Source: Novosphingobium sp. (GTDB taxonomy: Bacteria; Pseudomonadota; Alphaproteobacteria; Sphingomonadales; Sphingomonadaceae). From it: DNA of 12,729 nucleotides. Numbering within the stretch: the first letter of the stretch is position 1; every line of letters starts with the position of its first letter. The stretch is taken from assembly GCA_027490345.1 (NCBI GenBank), contig JAIXYF010000482.1, positions 1 to 12,729 on the forward strand, read 5' to 3'. Under the pieces are notes generated by a model. The model had not been told where the DNA came from and made no database searches. It saw only the letters and a list, made by a program, of their open reading frames with translations. Of this stretch, positions 8,282 to 12,729 are shown piece after piece. The position numbers and the translations under genes are program-made.

Positions 8282-8311
8282 TTGCCATGGCGCAACACGC
8301 GTTCTAGAACG
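8282..8311 (+). promoter_or_regulatory. Candidate promoter of the lipoprotein pair, with a 12-bp palindrome over its -10
   Basis: TTGCCA (8282-8287) and TAGAAC (8305-8310) are 17 nt apart and match sigma-70 consensus at 5/6 and 4/6 positions. The -10 lies within a perfect 12-bp palindrome, CGTTCTAGAACG (8300-8311), which could be an operator. The start of transcription would be near 8317, giving a leader of about 55 nt before ATG 8372. The promoter is weakly supported; the palindrome is read directly from the sequence. Confidence 0.35.
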
Positions 8312-8371
8312 TCGGAGCGCAGCGGCGTACAGCCGCCCCACGCCCCATTTTGAACAGCCTGAGGGACAATC

Positions 8372-8680
8372 ATGACCAAGACCACGCAGATCAAGCGCCT
8401 CGCCGCCGTGCTGGCCTGCACCGCCGCTCTGGCGCTGAGCGCTTGCGGCAAGACCGACGACGCATCGGCTGGTGCAACCGCCGACACTGTTGAAATGCCC
8501 GCGGACGAACTTCCCTCGGCCGAGCCTTCGGCAGCCGCTCCGGCGCCTGCTGCCGATGCCTCGCAGGCTTCGCTGAGCGCTGAGGATGCGGCCAAGAGCG
8601 CGGCTGACAGCGCGGTTTCGGCAGCCGAAGAAGCCAAGGCTGCTGCTGCGGCTGCTGCCGAAGAGTCCAAGCCCCAGTAA
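8372..8680 (+). CDS. Small alanine-rich lipoprotein of unknown function
   Basis: The 102-residue product has a lipoprotein signal: positive N-terminus (MTKTTQIKR), hydrophobic core and lipobox LSAC, with the acylated cysteine at residue 25. The mature protein is about 78 residues, dominated by Ala, Ser, Glu, Asp and Pro. The last 40 residues (SLSAEDAAKSAADSAVSAA to the end) look like a charged, alanine-rich helix that may form a coiled coil, loosely recalling Lpp-type lipoproteins, though without evident homology. The start is supported by GAGGG at 8361-8365, six bases upstream. The stop TAA shares a base with the next ATG (TAATG), so the two genes are almost certainly translated together. 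No enzymatic motif is present, and I do not recognise the family. Confidence 0.8.
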   Translation: MTKTTQIKRLAAVLACTAALALSACGKTDDASAGATADTVEMPADELPSAEPSAAAPAPAADASQASLSAEDAAKSAADSAVSAAEEAKAAAAAAAEESKPQ

Positions 8681-8961
8681 TGATCGGCGCGGGGAGCCTG
8701 CGTGCGGCGCTTGCCGCAGCCGCGCTGCTCCCCGCAGCCCTCTGCCTCGGCGGCTGTCAGAAAGACACCGAACCGGGGCCGGGCGGCGTGACCATCGGTG
8801 AAGCCCGCGCGCTGGATGAAGCGGCGCAAATGCTGGAACAGCGCCCTCAGCCGCCGCTGGTGGATGCCACTGTGCCCGCTGATCTGGCGACCATTCCAGC
8901 CTCGCAGGTGGCAAGCACGCCTGAAAGCACGGCTGCAAGCACGTCGGCCAGCAAACCCTAA
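8680..8961 (+). CDS. Second small lipoprotein of unknown function
   Basis: The 93-residue product has a hydrophobic leader and a lipobox LGGC with the acylated cysteine at about residue 26, predicting a membrane-attached mature protein of about 68 residues. A short charged segment (TIGEARALDEAAQMLEQRPQ) may form a helix; the tail is Ser/Thr/Ala rich and probably disordered. It overlaps the stop of the preceding lipoprotein by one base, indicating a functional pair. Its TAA stop overlaps the stop of arfB on the other strand by four bases (8958-8961), so no terminator fits between them. I do not recognise the family. A lipobox following a good hydrophobic core is the main reason to accept it as a real gene. 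Confidence 0.72.
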   Translation: MIGAGSLRAALAAAALLPAALCLGGCQKDTEPGPGGVTIGEARALDEAAQMLEQRPQPPLVDATVPADLATIPASQVASTPESTAASTSASKP

Positions 8962-9383
8962 TCCAGCCGCACTTTGCCGCGTCCGGCCTTGATGGCGCCG
9001 CGGTTCTTCTTGGTTTGCAGCCGTTCGGCCTTGCCCACGCGGTTGAGCCGCGATTTGGCGCGCCGGGTGGGCAGCGTGGCCGCCTCACGCAGCAGCTGGG
9101 CAAGGCGGGCCCGGGCATCCTCGCGGTTCTGTTCCTGCGTGCGATAGGTGCGCGCTGTCAGCACGATCTCACCCTTCGCGGTCATCTTGCTGCCCGCCAG
9201 CTCCTTCAGCCGGTGAAACACTTCAGGGGGCAGCCGCAGCGCAAACACGTCGAGCCGCACTTGCACGGCAGTCGCCACTTTGTTGACGTTCTGCCCGCCG
9301 GGGCCTGCCGAGGCGATGAAGCTTTCCTCGATCAGGCCGAGCGCGCGCTCGATCAGGTGGCCTGTCAGATCGGGGGCGGACAT
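8958..9383 (-). CDS. arfB: Peptidyl-tRNA hydrolase ArfB, ribosome rescue factor
   Basis: ArfB (YaeJ, ICT1-like) releases nascent chains from ribosomes stalled without a stop codon. It uses a release-factor GGQ motif and a basic tail placed in the empty mRNA channel. The 141-residue product matches the family length (E. coli 140). The motif is SAGPGGQNVNK, with GGQ at residues 29-31; MTAKGEIVLTARTYRTQEQNR follows. The C-terminal third is Lys/Arg rich (RRAKSRLNRVGK, QTKKNRGAIKAGRGK), as expected. There is no stop-codon recognition domain, which separates it from RF1 and RF2. The start ATG at 9383 overlaps the end of the pseudouridine synthase gene by 19 bp, so translation is probably coupled. 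It is the last gene of the leftward cluster. Confidence 0.94.
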   Translation of the reverse strand: MSAPDLTGHLIERALGLIEESFIASAGPGGQNVNKVATAVQVRLDVFALRLPPEVFHRLKELAGSKMTAKGEIVLTARTYRTQEQNREDARARLAQLLREAATLPTRRAKSRLNRVGKAERLQTKKNRGAIKAGRGKVRLD

Positions 9384-10054
9384 GGGGTGTCAGTCGCGAA
9401 GCCCAGCGTTGCAAAGTCTGCGGGCAGCGGCGCTGTCGCGGCAATCGGCGGCTTGCCATCGCGCGGCACGGTGAGGGAGGCGGCATGAAGCATGGTGCGG
9501 CGCGCGCCCCGCGCCCCATCGGCGCCGCTGCCATAGATCGGATCACCCAGCAGCGCCGCGCCAAGCCCCGCGAGCGCATGAATACGGATCTGGTGGGTGC
9601 GCCCGGTTTCGGGGCGGAACTCGACGAGGGTGATCCCCTCTTTGCGGTCCACCACGCGCCAGTGCGTGACGGCGGGCTTGCCCGCGCGCGCGGGGATCAT
9701 CCGCCAGCCTTTTTCCGCGCTGCTGATCTTCGAAAGGTTCAGCGCGATGGTGCCCTCATCGTCCGCCACCGGTCCGGCGACCACGCCGAGATAGACTTTC
9801 TCCACCTGCCGCGCTTCGAAAGCGGCGGCAAAGCGCTTGTGCGCCTTGGCGTGGCGCGCCAGCAGCAGGCAGCCAGAGGTGTCCTGATCGAGCCGGTGGA
9901 CCGCCAGCGGCACGCGCTGAAAGCCGAGGCGCAGGCCATCGAGGTAGTTTTCGAGGCTGGTGCCCCCGGCGCGCGGGCGATCGATGGGGAGCCCGGCGGG
10001 CTTGTCGATCACAAGCGCCTCGCCGTCTTCGAACAGGATGGGAAGCACGCTCAT
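9365..10054 (-). CDS. RluA-family RNA pseudouridine synthase
   Basis: This 229-residue enzyme isomerises uridine to pseudouridine in rRNA or tRNA. The catalytic motif HRLDQDTSG is at 53-61 with nucleophile Asp56. Other family signatures are the N-terminal VIDKPAGLPID, KVYLGVVAG, EFRPETGRTHQIRIH and GDPIYG. There is no S4 RNA-binding domain, so it resembles the short RluA/TruC-like members rather than RluC or RluD. The target cannot be assigned from sequence alone. It starts 10 bp after the aminotransferase stop and overlaps arfB at its 3' end, so it belongs to the same transcription unit. The start at 10054 fits the usual position of the LFEDGEALVIDKP strand. Confidence 0.92.
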   Translation of the reverse strand: MSVLPILFEDGEALVIDKPAGLPIDRPRAGGTSLENYLDGLRLGFQRVPLAVHRLDQDTSGCLLLARHAKAHKRFAAAFEARQVEKVYLGVVAGPVADDEGTIALNLSKISSAEKGWRMIPARAGKPAVTHWRVVDRKEGITLVEFRPETGRTHQIRIHALAGLGAALLGDPIYGSGADGARGARRTMLHAASLTVPRDGKPPIAATAPLPADFATLGFATDTPCPPPI

Positions 10055-10064
10055 GGCAGCTTGG

Positions 10065-11255
10065 TCATTTCAGGGCCTTTGCGATGCGGGAGAGCGCTTC
10101 TGCGAGGCGCGCATCATCCGCCGCAAAACTGATCCGGAAACCGTCCTGCCCGCCAAACGCGGAAGCTGCAACTACGGCCACGCCGTGGTCCAGCAGATGC
10201 AGCGCCAGTGCCTCGTCATCGCCGAAGCGCGCCATCAGCGGGGCGGCATCGATGAGGCAATAGAACGCGCCATCGGGGACGGGCGTGTTGAGGCCCGGGA
10301 CGGCATTGAGCGCGGCAACCGCTGCATCGCGCCGCACGCGGAAGCGCTCCCGCCAATCGAGCAGGAAGCCTTGCGGACCGGTGAAGGCAGCAACGGCGGC
10401 GGCCTGGCTGATCGAGCAAGGGTTACCCGAAGCATGTGATTGCAGCTTTGCCATCGCGCCAATCAGCCATTGCGGCCCGGCAGAGACGCCGATGCGAAAG
10501 CCGGTCATCGCGTGGCTTTTGGAGACACCCGAGACGGTCAGAATCCGGTCCGCCAGATCGGGGCACACAACCGCCAGCGTGGCGTGCGCGCCTTCGCCGT
10601 AGCGCAGCGGTGCATAGATATCGTCGCTGAGGACGAGAACTTGGGGGTGGCGGCGCAGCACTTCGCCCAATGCGTCGAGATCGGCAGCAGAATAGACCGC
10701 GCCGGTGGGATTGCCGGGGCTGTTCAGCAGCAGCCAGCGGGTGCGCGGCGTGATCGCGGCGGCGAGCTGGTCGGCGCTGATGCGGTAGCCGGTGGCGGGC
10801 GTGGTGGGGATCGCGACCGGCTCTGCCCCGGCAAAGCGGACGATTTCAGGGTAGCTGACCCACCACGGCGCGGGGATCAGCACGTCATCGCCTGGCCCCG
10901 CAGTCGCGGCAATCGCGAGGAAGATCGCCTGCTTGCCGCCCGCGCTGACGATGACTTGCGACGGGGGAACCGCGATGCCCAGATCGCGGGCAAAGTGCAG
11001 CGCGGCGGCTTCGCGCAAGGCGGCAGTGCCCGGAACGGCAGTGTAGCGCGTATCGCCCGCATCGAGCGCGGCCTTGGCGGCTTCGATCACGTGGGGCGGC
11101 GTGGGGAAATCAGGCTCGCCCACCGAAAGCGAGATGATGTCACGCCCTTCCGCGCGCAGGGCGATGGCGCGGTCGGTCATCACCGTGGTGCGCGAGGCGG
11201 AAATGCGCTGCAATGCCTGACTATGGCGGGCAGCGCTGAAGTGCGGCTCGCTCAT
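10065..11255 (-). CDS. Pyridoxal-phosphate aminotransferase, class I-beta (aspartate aminotransferase-like)
   Basis: A 396-residue fold-type I aminotransferase. Key features are SVGEPDFPTP (44-53), SAGGKQAIF (104-112), PAPWWVSYPEIVRFAG, NPTG (182-185), SDDIY (210-214), the PLP lysine K246 in SGVSKSHAMTGFRIG and the alpha-carboxylate arginine R374 in FRIS. GGKQ, WVSYPE and SKxxAMTGxRIG are typical of class I-beta aspartate aminotransferases, some of which also transaminate prephenate. This copy differs from canonical enzymes in places (LSVGEPDF for LGAGEPDF, a Ser where rhizobial enzymes have Lys near residue 19), so its substrate should not be assumed. Its ATG overlaps the stop of the pabBC gene (ATGA), and rluA follows after 10 bp. 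Confidence 0.9.
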   Translation of the reverse strand: MSEPHFSAARHSQALQRISASRTTVMTDRAIALRAEGRDIISLSVGEPDFPTPPHVIEAAKAALDAGDTRYTAVPGTAALREAAALHFARDLGIAVPPSQVIVSAGGKQAIFLAIAATAGPGDDVLIPAPWWVSYPEIVRFAGAEPVAIPTTPATGYRISADQLAAAITPRTRWLLLNSPGNPTGAVYSAADLDALGEVLRRHPQVLVLSDDIYAPLRYGEGAHATLAVVCPDLADRILTVSGVSKSHAMTGFRIGVSAGPQWLIGAMAKLQSHASGNPCSISQAAAVAAFTGPQGFLLDWRERFRVRRDAAVAALNAVPGLNTPVPDGAFYCLIDAAPLMARFGDDEALALHLLDHGVAVVAASAFGGQDGFRISFAADDARLAEALSRIAKALK

Positions 11256-12729
11256 GCGCCGAGCAGCTTTGCCGGGATCAGGCCGCGCAAGGCATTGCCG
11301 ATGAAGAAGCCGTGTTCGAGATCGGCCATCGTCACATCGCCTTCCACCGCGCGCCCGCTATCGATCAGGCTGCGGCGCAGCACGCCGGGCAGCAGGCCCA
11401 GCGCGGCGGGCGGCGTGATAAGCACATCGCCGCGGGGCAGGAAGATGTTGGTGAAGCTCCCTTCGGTCAGGCGGCCATCATCGCGCAGCAGCAGCGCTTC
11501 GTGCGCCCCCGCAGCCTTGGCAGCGTTGAGAGCGGCTTCATAGAAGTGGCGATCACTGGTCTTGTGGCGCAGGCGCCAATCGCCTTCCGCTACGGGCAGC
11601 GGGAGAACGGCGCAGATTGCGGGATCGGGCAGGGCAGGTGGGAGCGGCGCGGCATCCAGCGCATGGGCACCGCCTTTCGAAACCAGCAGCCGCACGCGCG
11701 CGGGCGCATCCAGATCGAAGCACAGCACATGGATGGCATTGCGCAGGGCGTGGCGATCAAACTCGAAGCCCAGCTCCGCCGCGCTTGCCTTCATGCGTTC
11801 GAGATGCAGTTCGAGAAGGGCAATGCCCTGCGCAGGGTCGAACGCCATCGTCTCGATCAGATCGGCGCTATTGGCCCCCAGACGCAAGACATCCCCTTTC
11901 ACCAGGCATTCGCGCCATTCGGAAAGCGCCGCAGAATCCGCAACGACCGCCGAGCCAACCCCCATGGTGGCGCGCCCCCGGCCTGCGCCCGGATAATCGG
12001 GCAGCAGACGCACCGTGCGGATTGCCACATTGAACGCAGCCTCGCCAGTGCCTTGCACGGGATCGACATCGATCCGCCCGATGGCGCCGCAATAGAGCCC
12101 GCGCGCATCGCGCTCGATCTCGTCGATCAGCTCCATCGCGCGAATCTTGGGCGCGCCGGTGATCGAGCCGCAGGGGAAGATCGCGCGCACCAGATCGCGC
12201 GCGTTCGCGCCGGGTTTCAGCCGGGCGTGGACCGTTGTCACCATCTGATGGACCGTGGGATACGTCTCGACCGCGAAAGGAGCCTCCACCCGCACGCTGC
12301 CCGGCTCGGCCACCCGCGCCAGATCGTTGCGCATAAGGTCGACGATCATCAGGTTCTCGGCCAGATCCTTGACGCTGGCGGAAAGCGCGGCCTTGTGTGC
12401 GGCGTCTTCCTCCGGCGTGCGGCCGCGCGGGGCGGTGCCCTTCATCGGGCGGACTTCGGCGCGGCCATCCTGCAGCGTGAAGAACAGTTCGGGCGAGACC
12501 GAGAGGTGCCAGTGCGCCCCGTCCCAGATCACCGCGCCGTAGCCCGAGCGCGCATCGGCGCGCAGCGCCCGGTAGATCGCCAGCGGATCGCCCGCCCAAG
12601 ACCCGCCCAGTTCGAACGTGTAGTTCGCCTGATAGATATCGCCCGCCGCGATGGCCGCCCTGAGCCTGTCGAACCCGGTGCCATAGCCGCCCGGCGAGAC
12701 TTGCGGATCGAGCGGGCCGAGGCGGCCGG
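11252..12729 (-). CDS. pabB-pabC fusion: Aminodeoxychorismate synthase component I fused to aminodeoxychorismate lyase (N-terminus beyond window)
   Basis: About 492 residues are visible and the frame is open to the right edge, so the N-terminus is missing; the GTG at 12532 is internal. The first part is the chorismate-binding domain of PabB: GDIYQANYTFEL (about 12604-12643), RPMKGTAPRG with the catalytic lysine (codon 12440-12442) that separates PabB from TrpE, ENLMIVDLMRND, YPTVHQMVTTV and CGSITGAPKIRAMELIDEIE. After a short linker comes a fold-type IV PLP domain like PabC: LIETMAFDP, HLERMKASAAELGF, the candidate PLP lysine in HKTSDRHFY (codon 11561-11563) and LTEGSFTNIF. Together they convert chorismate, via aminodeoxychorismate, to p-aminobenzoate for folate. 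The ammonia-supplying PabA subunit is not in this window. It ends in an ATGA overlap with the aminotransferase. Confidence 0.94.
   Translation of the reverse strand, partial: GRLGPLDPQVSPGGYGTGFDRLRAAIAAGDIYQANYTFELGGSWAGDPLAIYRALRADARSGYGAVIWDGAHWHLSVSPELFFTLQDGRAEVRPMKGTAPRGRTPEEDAAHKAALSASVKDLAENLMIVDLMRNDLARVAEPGSVRVEAPFAVETYPTVHQMVTTVHARLKPGANARDLVRAIFPCGSITGAPKIRAMELIDEIERDARGLYCGAIGRIDVDPVQGTGEAAFNVAIRTVRLLPDYPGAGRGRATMGVGSAVVADSAALSEWRECLVKGDVLRLGANSADLIETMAFDPAQGIALLELHLERMKASAAELGFEFDRHALRNAIHVLCFDLDAPARVRLLVSKGGAHALDAAPLPPALPDPAICAVLPLPVAEGDWRLRHKTSDRHFYEAALNAAKAAGAHEALLLRDDGRLTEGSFTNIFLPRGDVLITPPAALGLLPGVLRRSLIDSGRAVEGDVTMADLEHGFFIGNALRGLIPAKLLGA

Noticed and set aside
8178..8288. 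N-terminal extension of the ArsR regulator from ATG 8288
   Set aside because: The extra 37 residues come from the palindromes and AT-rich promoter; the ArsR domain starts at ATG 8177.
7717..8829. 370-codon minus-strand frame spanning the lipoprotein region and the regulator
   Set aside because: It runs out of frame through the ArsR gene and antisense through the lipoprotein genes, and would cover the operator region; it has Arg/Ser/Ala-rich shadow composition.
10440..11543. 367-codon plus-strand frame opposite the aminotransferase and PabC domain
   Set aside because: It crosses two well-identified genes in antisense and shows no protein family features.
12530..12532. GTG at 12532 as the start of pabB
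   Set aside because: The frame is open upstream and encodes the conserved PabB segment GDIYQANYTFEL, so the gene continues past the window edge.

Overview
The window looks like a chromosomal, housekeeping-type segment from a high-GC alphaproteobacterium, most likely a sphingomonad (Novosphingobium/Sphingopyxis/Erythrobacter type). That placement is an inference. It rests on the GC-rich coding style, the tightly overlapping gene ends, the division of cobalamin-dependent methionine synthase into two genes, and the ArsR-methyltransferase fusion beside metF. Thirteen protein genes are supported, two of them cut by or near the window edges. I see no rRNA, tRNA, CRISPR array, transposon or phage gene, and no gene-free stretch longer than 194 bp.

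Layout. (1) Positions 3-2364, rightward: the 3' end of ispG (isoprenoid precursor synthesis), a membrane-anchored retropepsin-like aspartic protease, an SSAT-like GNAT acetyltransferase and a YkuD_2-type L,D-transpeptidase-like protein with a twin-arginine leader. (2) Positions 2383-8177, leftward: an operon reading ArsR-methyltransferase regulator, metF, metH N-terminal half, metH C-terminal half. Two of the three junctions are ATGA stop/start overlaps. The two metH genes are instead separated by 124 bp holding a pair of inverted repeats. (3) Positions 8178-8371: an AT-rich divergent control region with two perfect palindromes exactly 30 bp apart (centre to centre) in front of the met operon, and a separate 12-bp palindrome in front of the rightward genes. 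(4) Positions 8372-8961, rightward: two small coupled lipoprotein genes of unknown function. (5) Positions 8958-12729, leftward: a pabB-pabC fusion (cut by the right edge), a class I-beta aminotransferase, an RluA-type pseudouridine synthase and the ribosome-rescue factor arfB, nearly all overlapping or within 10 bp.

How the genes fit together. The met operon covers the methyl-group branch of one-carbon metabolism. MetF makes 5-methyl-THF. MetH-N binds homocysteine through zinc. MetH-C binds 5-methyl-THF and cobalamin and carries the SAM-dependent reactivation domain. The first gene fuses a DNA-binding domain to a SAM-binding fold, so it is a good candidate for an autoregulating sensor of SAM or SAH acting at the two palindromes. 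This control module is the most interesting object in the window. The pabBC-aat-rluA-arfB cluster links folate/aromatic precursor supply with translation-related functions, probably by shared transcription rather than shared pathway.

Most of the window is well-known biology. The points that deserve a second look are the dual operator with an apparently leaderless start, the repeat-derived hairpin between the metH halves, the glycine-rich micro-duplication in the methyltransferase domain, and the paired unknown lipoproteins that end overlapped with arfB.
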